DNA from: Leucobacter sp. Ag1
GTDB taxonomy: Bacteria; Actinomycetota; Actinomycetes; Actinomycetales; Microbacteriaceae
Length of the DNA: 33,533 nt
Direction of reading: 5' to 3'
Assembly (NCBI RefSeq): GCF_000980875.1
Contig: NZ_LAYO01000072.1
Span: forward strand, 1 to 33,533
The position numbers and the translations under genes were made by a program. This document shows, piece after piece, positions 15,916 to 23,484 of the stretch; position 1 is the stretch's first letter; the number at the start of each line of letters is the position of its first letter. The notes under the pieces were generated by a model. It was not told the DNA's origin and made no database searches. It saw nothing but the letters and a program-made list of their open reading frames with translations.

Positions 15916-17505
15916 ATGCCACGAAAAGCTCAGCTCGCTGAACCGCCTACCCGAGCACTCGACTCGGTGACCGGCATCAGCCGCAAGGGACTGCCCAGCG
16001 GAACGGTGGGAGTGCTCGGCGCACTCGTCATCGGCCTCTCGACGTGCGCCCCGGCGTACACCCTGACCTCCGCCGTCGGCCCCGCCGCGAGCGAGGTCGG
16101 CTACCAGACCCCGGCGATCTTCCTCATGGGCTTCATCCCCATGCTGCTCGTCGCCATCGGCTACCGCGCGCTCAACTCGGCGATGCCCGACTCCGGCACC
16201 TCCTTCACCTGGGCCACCCGCGCCTTCGGTCCCTGGATCGGCTGGATGGCGGGCTGGGGGCTCATCGCCGCCACCGTGCTCGTCCTCTCGAACCTCGCCG
16301 GCGTCGCCGTCGAATTCCTCTTCCAATCGATCAGCATCCTCGTCGGCGACCCCTCGATCGCCGACATCGCGCAGAACAAGCTGATCAACATCGCCGTCTG
16401 CCTCGGATTCATGGCGCTCGCCACGTTCATCTCCTACCGCGGCATGACCTCGACCAAGATCTTCCAGTACCTCACCGTCATCTTCCAGATGGCCGTCATG
16501 GTCTGGTTCGTCGTCGCCATGTTCATCGGCGCGGCCGACCCGGCGAACACCGAGGGCAAGATGCCCGAGCTCTCCTGGTTCAACCCCTTCGAGGTGTCGA
16601 GCTTCAGCGCCTTCGCCGCCGGCATCGCCGTCTCGATCTTCGTCTACTGGGGCTGGGACACCGTGCTGACCATGGGCGAGGAGACCAAGCCCTCCAAGGG
16701 CCGCATGTCGACCGAGAGCAAGGCCGCGATGATCCTCGTCGGCATCCTCGTCGTCATGTACGTCGGCACCGCAGCCGCGACCGTCGCCTTCGCCGGCGTC
16801 GGCGACGGCCCGACCGGCCTCGGCAACTCCGCGATCGCCGAGAACGTGTTCGCCGCGCTCGCGCACCCCGTCATGGGCCCCGCCGCGCTGCTGCTCTCGC
16901 TCGCGATCCTCGTCTCCGCGATGGCGTCCATCAACTCCACCGCCATCTCGCCCGCGCGCACCCTGCTCGCGATGTCGCACTACGGCGCGCTGCCCAAGTC
17001 GATCAAGAAGATCCACCCGAAGTACAAGTCGCCGTACGTCGCGCTCATGCTGTCGTCGCTCGTCGCCTCCGGGTTCTACGCGATCATGCGCTTCATCAGC
17101 AACGACGTGCTGTGGGACACCATCACCGCACTCGGCATCATGGTCTGCTTCTACTACGGCATCACGGCGCTCGCGAGCCCCTGGTACTTCCGCAAGACCG
17201 CCTTCCGCGAGGGCGTCGGATCGGTCATCTCGAAGATCGTGCTGCCCGCCATCGGCGGCATCCTGCTGCTGATCGTGTTCGTGCAGACCACGATCGACAG
17301 CATGGATCCGTCGGCGGGGTCCGGCAACAACATCGGCGGCGTCGGCCTCGTCGGCATCATCGGCGTCACCGTCCTCGGCATCGGCGTCGTGCTCATGTTC
17401 CTCCAGTCGCGCGTCTCCAAGCCCTTCTTCAAGGGACAGGTGCTGCGCCGCGTCGACGCGAGCGAAGCGACCGGCACGGTCGAGGTGTTCGACGACGGGC
17501 TCTGA
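15916..17505 (+). CDS. APC-superfamily amino acid permease
   Basis: This 529-residue membrane transporter has about 12-13 predicted helices. The first helix region reads GTVGVLGALVIGLSTCAPAYTLTSAVG, containing the APC helix-1 unwound Gly pattern (landmark only), and PDSGTSFTWATRAFGPWIGWMAGW is the conserved helix 2-3 segment. The ATG at 15916 follows AGAGGGA at about 10 nt and begins the soluble N-tail. APC permeases import amino acids or amines by ion or proton coupling; the substrate is not readable here. It is a single-gene unit with a structured leader and a strong terminator at 17549-17584. Its codon use is very GC3-rich, unlike the membrane gene murJ downstream. Confidence 0.88.
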   Translation: MPRKAQLAEPPTRALDSVTGISRKGLPSGTVGVLGALVIGLSTCAPAYTLTSAVGPAASEVGYQTPAIFLMGFIPMLLVAIGYRALNSAMPDSGTSFTWATRAFGPWIGWMAGWGLIAATVLVLSNLAGVAVEFLFQSISILVGDPSIADIAQNKLINIAVCLGFMALATFISYRGMTSTKIFQYLTVIFQMAVMVWFVVAMFIGAADPANTEGKMPELSWFNPFEVSSFSAFAAGIAVSIFVYWGWDTVLTMGEETKPSKGRMSTESKAAMILVGILVVMYVGTAAATVAFAGVGDGPTGLGNSAIAENVFAALAHPVMGPAALLLSLAILVSAMASINSTAISPARTLLAMSHYGALPKSIKKIHPKYKSPYVALMLSSLVASGFYAIMRFISNDVLWDTITALGIMVCFYYGITALASPWYFRKTAFREGVGSVISKIVLPAIGGILLLIVFVQTTIDSMDPSAGSGNNIGGVGLVGIIGVTVLGIGVVLMFLQSRVSKPFFKGQVLRRVDASEATGTVEVFDDGL

Positions 17506-17548
17506 TCCCGAACCCGCGGCACGACCCGCGTCGCCTCGTGGCGACATC

Positions 17549-17587
17549 CACCGAAGCGCAGCGGTCCGCCGCTGCGCTTCGGTGTTT
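17549..17587 (+). terminator. Terminator after the APC permease
   Basis: A perfect 16-bp stem (17549-17564 with 17569-17584) over a TCCG loop is followed by TTT. It separates the permease from the next gene. Confidence 0.85.
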
Positions 17588-17593
17588 CCGTGG

Positions 17594-17599
17594 AACAAT
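17594..17599 (+). promoter_or_regulatory. -10-like element AACAAT
   Basis: AACAAT ends 6 nt before the ATG at 17606, the same spacing as the other start-proximal hexamers here. It matches TATAAT at four of six positions. Confidence 0.35.
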
Positions 17600-17605
17600 C
17601 GAGCG

Positions 17606-18919
17606 ATGGGCCAGGAGAGCAAGAAGACCGCGTCGGCGAAACCCGCGCCGGCCGGTCGCCGCAAGCAGCTCCTGCGCAACTGGGGTGCCGTCGCTCTGGC
17701 CGCGATCGTCCTCGGCGCCATCTTCGGCGGACCGGCGATCACGAAGTATCTGAAAGCGCCGCCCATCTCCGACGACTTCGGCATCGAGGACGCCATCGCC
17801 GCGATGCGCCTCGACGCCGACGGCACCTCCTACCTGGTGCTCGTGAACCCGCAGGGCAGGACGCGCTCGGTGCAGCTCGAGGAACGCGGCTTCGAACGGT
17901 CCCGCATCGCCTGGTCGGACGCCGGCCTCAGCACCGGCGGGCCGACCGACGAATACCTGCTCGGGGCGAAGAGCCTCACCCGACTGCCGCTGCCCGGCGA
18001 CCTGGACCGCTCGACCGAGTGGGGGCGATTCGCCACCCGTGACGGCTTCGCGGTGCAGATGAGCACCCAGGAAGGGCAGCGGTTGGCCTTCGTGAACGCG
18101 AAGACGAAGCAGCTGACCTCGGTCAAGCCGGAGTACGCGCACCCCGAGCTCGCGAACTGCGACGGCGAACTCGTCGCGGTCGGCGAAGACGGACATCCGC
18201 GCACGATCGACGCCGGATCGCGCGACATCAGCGGACTCGGCACGTTCACGGGCGTCCAGGCGATGACCTGCGACGGCGACCGGATCATCGGGATCGGCGA
18301 GATCCCGGATCGGGCCGACTCCACGCAGACCGTGCGGATCTGGGATCGGGCCTCCGGTGCGCAGCGCACGCTCGACGTGCGTTATCCGGAAGCGCTGAGC
18401 AGGTCCGGGCCGAGCATGCCGTTCGTGAACGACGGGCGGCTGTACTGGGCCGCGGATCGACGGCTCTGGTCGATCCCCGTCGGCGACGCGGCGCTCGGTG
18501 GGGCCGGGGCCGGTGGATCCGGTGCCTCTGGTGGGGCCGGTGGGTCCGGTGCATCCGGTGGGTCCGGTGCCGCAGGATCCGGTGCCGCAGGCGGCGGATC
18601 GGCACCGACGATCGCCGAGGCCATCGACTCGGCGACGCTCACCGACTTCCTCGACGACTTCGAACCCGTGGTCGGCACCGATCAGGGCGTGCTCGACCGG
18701 GTCGGCGATCGCGTCTACGGGGTCGCGGCGCAAGAGAAGTACATCGACGACCGCAGGGGGCCGGGATTCGACCGGCTCGATCGGCTCGCGATCTTCAGCG
18801 TCGACGCGCGCACGGGGGAGCGCCGCATCGTGCTCGACGTCGACACCCTCGACTTCCCGCGCCGGAACCTGCATGTCCACGCGATCGCGGTGAACCCGAA
18901 GTGGGCGGCAGCGCGGTGA
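17606..18919 (+). CDS. Membrane-anchored hypothetical protein, beta-propeller-like
   Basis: The 437-residue protein has a short basic cytoplasmic start, one membrane helix (about 30-52) and a large extracytoplasmic part. The latter has repeated short beta-strand patterns (YLVLVNPQGRTRSVQLEERG, VRIWDRASGAQRTLDV) that suggest a propeller-like fold; this is inference. Residues about 298-332 are a pure Gly/Ser/Ala linker coded by repeated GGATCC/GGGTCC units, probably a slippage expansion. The ATG at 17606 is preferred over upstream in-frame codons, which lie in the terminator. I recognise no family and assign no function. Confidence 0.7.
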   Translation: MGQESKKTASAKPAPAGRRKQLLRNWGAVALAAIVLGAIFGGPAITKYLKAPPISDDFGIEDAIAAMRLDADGTSYLVLVNPQGRTRSVQLEERGFERSRIAWSDAGLSTGGPTDEYLLGAKSLTRLPLPGDLDRSTEWGRFATRDGFAVQMSTQEGQRLAFVNAKTKQLTSVKPEYAHPELANCDGELVAVGEDGHPRTIDAGSRDISGLGTFTGVQAMTCDGDRIIGIGEIPDRADSTQTVRIWDRASGAQRTLDVRYPEALSRSGPSMPFVNDGRLYWAADRRLWSIPVGDAALGGAGAGGSGASGGAGGSGASGGSGAAGSGAAGGGSAPTIAEAIDSATLTDFLDDFEPVVGTDQGVLDRVGDRVYGVAAQEKYIDDRRGPGFDRLDRLAIFSVDARTGERRIVLDVDTLDFPRRNLHVHAIAVNPKWAAAR

Positions 18920-18939
18920 ATCGCGCCGCCACCGCGGGC

Positions 18940-18945
18940 TAGACT
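18940..18945 (+). promoter_or_regulatory. -10-like element TAGACT, probable leaderless start
   Basis: TAGACT fits TANNNT and ends 6 nt before the ATG at 18952. No ribosome-binding site intervenes. Confidence 0.55.
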
Positions 18946-18951
18946 CCTCGG

Positions 18952-19959
18952 ATGCCCCCGCGTTCCCCGCTGCCGCAGCGCCTCGGACTCGATTCCGCCT
19001 GGATGCGGTCGCCCGACCGCGATCCGGCGAACCCGCGCCCCTGGCCGACCATGCGCGACTGGCTGCATCACCGGCTCTCCGAGCACATCGACGTCGACGC
19101 GTTCATCGCCGACGAGCGCTTCGTGCTCGACTCGGGAGAGCCGCTGCGCGCCGATGAGGAGTACCGCTCGCACACCTTCGTCTGGTTCTACCGCGACCTG
19201 CCGGAGGAGACTCCGGTGCCCGGCGCCGTGCACGTCGTGCACCGCGACGACCGGATCGTCGTGGTCGACAAGCCGCCCTTCCTCTCGTCGATCCCGCGCG
19301 GCAAGCACATCACCGAGAGTGTCGTGGTGCGCATGCGGCACGAGCTCGGACTGCCGGAGCTGACGCCGATGCACCGACTCGATCGGGTCACCTCCGGGCT
19401 CCTGATCCTCGCCACCGAGCGTCGTTGGCGCGGCGCCTACCAGAGCATGTTCATGCGGGGCGAGGTGTCGAAGACCTACCGGGCGGTCGCGCGGATTCGC
19501 GACGACCTCGCCCTGCCCGCCACCGTGCGCAACCACCTGCGCAAACGGCACGGCACCTGGCAGGGGGAGGAAGTGCCCGGTCTCGAACCGAACTCCGAAT
19601 CGCTCGTGGAGCTGGAACGCGAGCTGCCGGTGGTGGGCGATCCGCAGCGCGGCGAGGTCGCGAGTCTTGATGGGGTCGCGAGCCTTGATGGGGTCGCGAG
19701 CCGCGGCGAGCACCGTGGTGTGTACCGGCTCACTCCGCGCACCGGCAAGACCCATCAGCTGCGCCTGCACATGCTGGGTCTCGGGATCCCGATCGAGGGC
19801 GATCCGCTCTATCCGGCGGTGCAGGAGATCGCGGTCGACGATTTCAGCACGCCCCTGCAGCTGCTCGCGAGCGAGCTCCGATTCCCGGACCCGATCGACG
19901 GTGGTGAGCGCCGCTTCGCGAGCGTGCGGGAGTTCCCGCTGCGTCCGTCCGCTGGGTGA
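18952..19959 (+). CDS. RluA-family RNA pseudouridine synthase
   Basis: This 335-residue enzyme isomerises uridine in rRNA or tRNA. The catalytic block MHRLDRVTSGLLIL has Asp144. Upstream VVHRDDRIVVVDKPPFLSSIPRG and downstream TGKTHQLRLHMLGLGIPIEGDPLY are the other RluA signatures. The first about 90 residues hold a poorly conserved domain in place of S4. A GTC-GCG-AGY-CTT-GAT-GGG unit is repeated in frame (19657-19701), adding VASLDG twice. The target RNA is not predictable. The gene stands alone with its own -10 hexamer. Confidence 0.92.
   Translation: MPPRSPLPQRLGLDSAWMRSPDRDPANPRPWPTMRDWLHHRLSEHIDVDAFIADERFVLDSGEPLRADEEYRSHTFVWFYRDLPEETPVPGAVHVVHRDDRIVVVDKPPFLSSIPRGKHITESVVVRMRHELGLPELTPMHRLDRVTSGLLILATERRWRGAYQSMFMRGEVSKTYRAVARIRDDLALPATVRNHLRKRHGTWQGEEVPGLEPNSESLVELERELPVVGDPQRGEVASLDGVASLDGVASRGEHRGVYRLTPRTGKTHQLRLHMLGLGIPIEGDPLYPAVQEIAVDDFSTPLQLLASELRFPDPIDGGERRFASVREFPLRPSAG
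19657..19701 (+). repeat. In-frame 18-bp tandem repeat within the pseudouridine synthase gene
   Basis: Two and a half copies of GTCGCGAGYCTTGATGGG encode VASLDG-VASLDG-VAS. CTT codons are rare in this window. The repeat sits in a loop between conserved blocks. Confidence 0.85.
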
Positions 19960-19972
19960 GTCTGCGGGGCGG

Positions 19973-20111
19973 CATCATGCGCGAGCCTGCCCCCCCTGGT
20001 CATCCTGCGCGAGCTTGCCCGCTCGTCATCATGCGCGAGCTTGCCCCTTCGTCATCCTGCGCGAGCTGGCCCCTTCGTCATCCTGCGCGAGCTTGCGAGT
20101 CGCAGGATCCT
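19973..20111. repeat. Tandem array of interspersed-hairpin half units ending in one full copy
   Basis: CATC(C/A)TGCGCGAGC starts at 19973, 20001, 20027, 20053 and 20079, a 26-bp period (28 for the first step). The last copy continues through GCGAGTCGCAGGATCC and so regains the hairpin. This is the reverse orientation of the family at 1397-1523. The intergenic stretch to thyA holds nothing else recognisable before the thyA -10. Confidence 0.8.
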
Positions 20112-20171
20112 CCTCCGCCACGCTCCGAGCGAACGCGGCCTCGGCCGCGGCCCGATGTCGGACCTCGCCGG

Positions 20172-20177
20172 TAGACT
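20172..20177 (+). promoter_or_regulatory. -10-like element TAGACT of thyA, probable leaderless start
   Basis: TAGACT ends 7 nt before the GTG at 20185. No ribosome-binding site is present, which also supports that GTG as the start. Confidence 0.55.
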
Positions 20178-20184
20178 TCTCGAC

Positions 20185-20994
20185 GTGAGCACGAACGAGA
20201 TCCCGACCCCCTACGAGGACCTGCTGCGCGAGGTGTTCGAGCACGGAACGCCCAAGGGCGACCGCACCGGAACCGGCACGCGCAGCCTGTTCGGCCGCCA
20301 GATCCGCTTCGATCTGGCCGAGTCGTTCCCGCTGCTGACCACCAAGCGGGTGCACTTCAAGTCGGTCGCGATCGAGCTGCTCTGGTTCCTGCGCGGCGAG
20401 GGCAACACCAAGTTCCTCACCGACAACGGTGTGACCATCTGGGACGAGTGGGCTGACGCGAGCGGCGACCTGGGCCCCGTCTACGGCGTGCAGTGGCGTT
20501 CGTGGCCGACGCCGTCGGGCGAGCACATCGACCAGATCTCGCAGGTGATCGAGCAGATCCGTTCGAACCCCGACTCCCGCCGTCTCATCGTCTCCGCCTG
20601 GAACGTGGCCGAGCTCGACCAGATGGCGCTCGCGCCGTGCCATGCCTTCTTCCAGTTCTACGTGGCCGACGGCAAGCTCTCGTGCCAGCTCTACCAGCGT
20701 TCGGCCGACATGTTCCTCGGAGTGCCGTTCAACATCGCCTCTTACGCGCTGCTCACGCTCATGGTCGCGCAGCAGACGGGCCTCGAGCCGGGCGAGTTCG
20801 TCTGGACGGGCGGCGATTGCCACGTCTACGACAATCACGTCGAGCAGGTCGAGAAGCAGCTCGCGCGCGAGCCGTTCCCGTACCCGAAGATCAGCATCCG
20901 CAAGCGGGATTCCATCTTCGACTACGAGCTCGACGACTTCGAGGTCCTCGACTACCAGCACCACCCGGGCATCAAGGCCCCGGTCGCGGTCTAG
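20185..20994 (+). CDS. thyA: Thymidylate synthase
   Basis: ThyA methylates dUMP to dTMP using methylene-tetrahydrofolate, giving dihydrofolate that the next gene product recycles. The 269-residue protein has the catalytic Cys152 in [32 protein letters not shown] before it, and the [17 protein letters not shown] block; length and order fit the family. The GTG at 20185 gives the canonical N-terminus ([10 protein letters not shown]) and has a -10 hexamer 7 nt upstream. dihydrofolate reductase follows after 9 nt, so the two form an operon. Confidence 0.97.
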   Translation: MSTNEIPTPYEDLLREVFEHGTPKGDRTGTGTRSLFGRQIRFDLAESFPLLTTKRVHFKSVAIELLWFLRGEGNTKFLTDNGVTIWDEWADASGDLGPVYGVQWRSWPTPSGEHIDQISQVIEQIRSNPDSRRLIVSAWNVAELDQMALAPCHAFFQFYVADGKLSCQLYQRSADMFLGVPFNIASYALLTLMVAQQTGLEPGEFVWTGGDCHVYDNHVEQVEKQLAREPFPYPKISIRKRDSIFDYELDDFEVLDYQHHPGIKAPVAV

Positions 20995-21003
20995 GCCGTT
21001 CGG

Positions 21004-21660
21004 GTGAGCGAGCGCGACGGCTCCGAGCGGCGGGTCACGGAACTCCGCAGACTCGGCATGATCTGGGCCGAGGCGCGGGGCGGCGCGATCGGGCGCGACG
21101 GCGACATGCCGTGGCACCTGCCCGAGGACCTGGCGCATTTCAAGCGGACGACGCTCGGTGATCCGGTGATCATGGGCCGCCGCACGTGGGAGTCGCTGCC
21201 CGAACGCTTCCGCCCGTTGCCCGGTCGCGCGAACATCGTGGTGACCCGGGATCCGGGGTTCGTCGCCGAGGGTGCTCGCGTCGCGGCGTCGGTCGAGTCC
21301 GCTCTCGACCTGGCGGGCGGTGCCGCTCGCGTTGAGGAGAGCACAGAGGCCCAGGGCCCCGGGGTTTCCGGGGGCGCCGTTGAGGCCCTGGCCGATGCGG
21401 GAGCCGGTACGGAGTTCGTGGGTGCTCCTGGCGCCGACGGCGTTTCGTCGCGCGCGTGGATCATGGGCGGCGGGCAGCTGTACCGCGCGGCGATGCCGCT
21501 CGCGACGGAACTGGTCGTGACCCGCATCGAGCTCGACGTGCCCGACGCCGACACTTTCGCGCCCGAGATCGGGCCCGAGTGGCGCCTTGTCGACCCTGGC
21601 GTTCCCGCGACTTCGAAGACGGGCCTCGGCTACCGCTTCGAACGCTACCTGCGGGTCTGA
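21004..21660 (+). CDS. Dihydrofolate reductase with an insertion
   Basis: Dihydrofolate reductase regenerates tetrahydrofolate with NADPH, completing the thymidylate cycle with ThyA. Family blocks are GGAIGRDGDMPWHLPEDLAHFK (active-site acid Asp42), PVIMGRRTWESLP, ANIVVTRD and WIMGGGQLYRAAM. At 218 residues it is longer than the usual 160-170. An Ala/Gly/Glu-rich stretch of about 45 residues (about 105-150) sits just before WIMGGG. The GTG at 21004 gives an 18-residue N-extension; ATG 21058 would start at the conserved MIWAEA, and neither has a clear ribosome site. I use 21004 because it is 9 nt from the thyA stop. Confidence 0.92.
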   Translation: MSERDGSERRVTELRRLGMIWAEARGGAIGRDGDMPWHLPEDLAHFKRTTLGDPVIMGRRTWESLPERFRPLPGRANIVVTRDPGFVAEGARVAASVESALDLAGGAARVEESTEAQGPGVSGGAVEALADAGAGTEFVGAPGADGVSSRAWIMGGGQLYRAAMPLATELVVTRIELDVPDADTFAPEIGPEWRLVDPGVPATSKTGLGYRFERYLRV

Positions 21661-21782
21661 CCCCTCTGATCTGACTCACCTGATCCGCGGGTTCGTGAGT
21701 CGCGCGGCTTCAACATCGCCCTGAGGCGTGCCGGGTGTTCCCGCCTTCCCGCCTTTGCGCGTCTGCACATTCGCGCCCTCGC

Positions 21783-21838
21783 CGAGATGACCCTTTCGCG
21801 GGTTTTGGGCGCTCATAGCCCGCGAGAGGGTCATCTCG
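21783..21838. repeat. 56-nt palindrome, copy 1
   Basis: The inverted repeat starts CGAGATGACCC and ends GGGTCATCTCG, with a few mismatches in the arms and the centre. It has the same length and ends as copies at 22090-22145 and 23326-23381. It may also terminate transcription from thyA and the reductase gene. Confidence 0.85.
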
Positions 21839-21910
21839 ACGGGCTGAGGGCGGGGCGAGAGAGTGAACCTCGAGCTCAGAGCCTCGAGCTCTGAACATCA
21901 AACCCTGAGC

Positions 21911-21936
21911 CCGGCCCTTGCCCCGGCCCTTGCCCT
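21911..21936 (-). other. Potential G-quadruplex tract 1
   Basis: On the minus strand five runs of at least three G are separated by 2-3 nt loops (GGGCAAGGGCC repeated). This fits the G3N1-7 rule. Confidence 0.4.
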
Positions 21937-22040
21937 CCAAGTCGAGTCCGGACCCCTGAACCTCGAGCCTCAAAGCCCGCACCCAGACCCCCGCACCCAG
22001 CTCCAGACCCCGACCCCGACCCGCACCTCGAGCCTCGAAC

Positions 22041-22075
22041 CCCTCACCCGACCCCTCACCCGACCCCTTGCCCCC
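22041..22075 (-). other. Potential G-quadruplex tract 2
   Basis: On the minus strand six G-runs of three to five are separated by TC, TGA or CAA loops, again fitting G3N1-7. It lies 15 bp from palindrome copy 2. Confidence 0.4.
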
Positions 22076-22089
22076 GCGTTCGCGCCCTC

Positions 22090-22145
22090 GCCGAGATGAC
22101 CCTTTCGCGGGTTATGGGCGCTCATAACCCGCGAAAGGGTCATCT
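22090..22145. repeat. 56-nt palindrome, copy 2 (perfect)
   Basis: The two 25-bp arms (22090-22114 and 22121-22145) are perfectly complementary around a 6-nt GGCGCT centre. This is the best-preserved member of the family. A further GGGTCATCTCG fragment follows at 22149-22159. Confidence 0.9.
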
Positions 22146-22257
22146 CGACGGGTCATCTCGGTGGGGTGAGGACGGGCCAAGAGCATGACCCCCGAGCCAG
22201 ACCCCGACCCCGAGCCAGACCCCGACCCCGAGCCAGACACACGCCCCGCCCCACCGC

Positions 22258-23247
22258 TCAGCGCTCGGCGAGGAGGCGGGCCAGTTCGGCCATGATGGGG
22301 CGCGGCTCCCGGTCGAGGAACCGGCAGAGCCGCGCCCGGGTCTCGGTGATTCTGCTCCGAAGAAGATCCTCGCGGTGCAGGCGCAGCAGCCGGTACCCCT
22401 CCTCGCGGGCGGCCTCGATCCGCGCCAGGTCCTTCAAGTACTGGGCCCGGTCGGTGCGGTGCTGCTCGCCGTCGTATTCGATGATGCGTCTTCTCGCGCG
22501 GTCGACCAGGTCGAAGCGGCCGATGAATGTGCCGTCGGCCCGCCGCAGTTCGACCTGGAGATCGAGGTCGTCGAGCCCCAGCGCGACGAGTTCGAGTCGG
22601 ACTTCGGTCTCCATGCGCGATTCCGCGCCGATCCGGGTGAGGCTCAACGCGGCGCGAAGCTTGCGGACCCCGCGGCCCGAAGCACGAGCGACTTCGGCGT
22701 GCAGCGCCTCGAGCGGCACGAGCGGCGTGACTCGGTGCCGCGGGCCGCGGGGGAGCACGAGGTGATCCATCGCCACGACGAGCTCGCGAAGGGGGAGCAG
22801 CGCCGCGCTCTGGGCGAGCGCCGCGACCGGACGTACGCAGGGAAGCCCCGCGGGTGATAGGACGACCTCGAAGTCCGAACCGACGCCGTGCCCGACGACC
22901 GTGCGGCCCCGCGCGGCTCGGAGCGGGAGGGGCGCCGCGAGGTGCACGACCTCGGGTGACCGGATCGGCGCACCGAAGGCGAGGAGGGCCGTCGTGTGGC
23001 TGAAGGCCTCCCCGCGACGGAGCTTCGGGACGTAGGCGCGCGCGAGATCGAGCACGCGCTGCTCGGGGAACCTCGGCTCCTGCTGCTCCGACCACAACCG
23101 GTGCACGCCGCGGTGCGGTGATTCGAACCGGCGGTGCGCGAGCATGTTCCGAGTGATTCCCGCACGCGCGGCCTCCGCGGTGCGGGCGGTGGAGCCGGGC
23201 GCCGAGTCGGGCCACGGCCCGGGCAGTGGTGTCGGAGTCCGGGGCAT
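22258..23247 (-). CDS. AbiEi-like winged-helix plus DUF559 (Vsr-like nuclease fold) protein
   Basis: The 329-residue protein has an N-terminal winged-helix-like segment (about 22-52; ARAGITRNMLAHRR then HRGVHRL) of the type annotated as AbiEi antitoxin. The C-terminal DUF559 domain is a PD-(D/E)XK/Vsr-like fold with RFDLVD and IEYDGEQHR (256-264). Actinobacteria carry many such stand-alone proteins of unproven role. The ATG at 23247 is preferred over an upstream GTG at 23292 because CAATCT ends 6 nt before it, as at other starts here. It is antisense to its neighbours and bracketed by 56-nt palindromes, so gain by insertion is plausible. No AbiEii-type toxin gene accompanies it. Confidence 0.75.
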   Translation of the reverse strand: MPRTPTPLPGPWPDSAPGSTARTAEAARAGITRNMLAHRRFESPHRGVHRLWSEQQEPRFPEQRVLDLARAYVPKLRRGEAFSHTTALLAFGAPIRSPEVVHLAAPLPLRAARGRTVVGHGVGSDFEVVLSPAGLPCVRPVAALAQSAALLPLRELVVAMDHLVLPRGPRHRVTPLVPLEALHAEVARASGRGVRKLRAALSLTRIGAESRMETEVRLELVALGLDDLDLQVELRRADGTFIGRFDLVDRARRRIIEYDGEQHRTDRAQYLKDLARIEAAREEGYRLLRLHREDLLRSRITETRARLCRFLDREPRPIMAELARLLAER

Positions 23248-23325
23248 GGAGCCAGATTGCCGCGGACGAGGATCCGATCCGTCGTTGTCCACAGCGAGAG
23301 CGCGCCAACGCGTGGGGACCGACGC

Positions 23326-23381
23326 CGAGATGCCCCTTCCGCGGGTTTTGGGCGCCCATCACCCGCGAAAGGGTCATCTCG
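23326..23381. repeat. 56-nt palindrome, copy 3
   Basis: It has the same length and end sequences as copies 1 and 2, with several mismatches in the left arm (CGAGATGCCCCTTCC). It lies between the divergent starts of the DUF559 gene and dapA. Confidence 0.8.
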
Positions 23382-23484
23382 GCGCATGCCAGAGGCGCGC
23401 CCCGCCCGCACTCGCGCGCGAACCCGAAACCGAAGAAGCCGCCGAACAAACGGTGCCGCAGCCAACTCTCCGCCGCGGGTCCGG

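Larger units (their letters stand above)
21661..22257. other. Intergenic repeat island
   Basis: This roughly 600-bp convergent region (the dihydrofolate reductase gene from the left, the minus-strand endonuclease-like gene from the right) holds no plausible gene. It contains two of the 56-nt palindromes (21783-21838, 22090-22145), C-rich simple sequence between them (about 21860-22080) and short 18-bp CCGAGCCAGACCCCGACC tandem repeats (about 22190-22240). Confidence 0.7.

Noticed and set aside
19973..20111. Possible CRISPR array (26-bp periodicity)
   Set aside because: The units are directly adjacent with no unique spacers, no cas genes are nearby, and the unit is related to the dispersed hairpin repeat at 1397-1523.
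22258..23292. GTG 23292 as start of the DUF559 gene
   Set aside because: The 15 extra residues are Asp/Pro/Arg-rich and not family-like, and a -10-like CAATCT sits 6 nt before the internal ATG at 23247.
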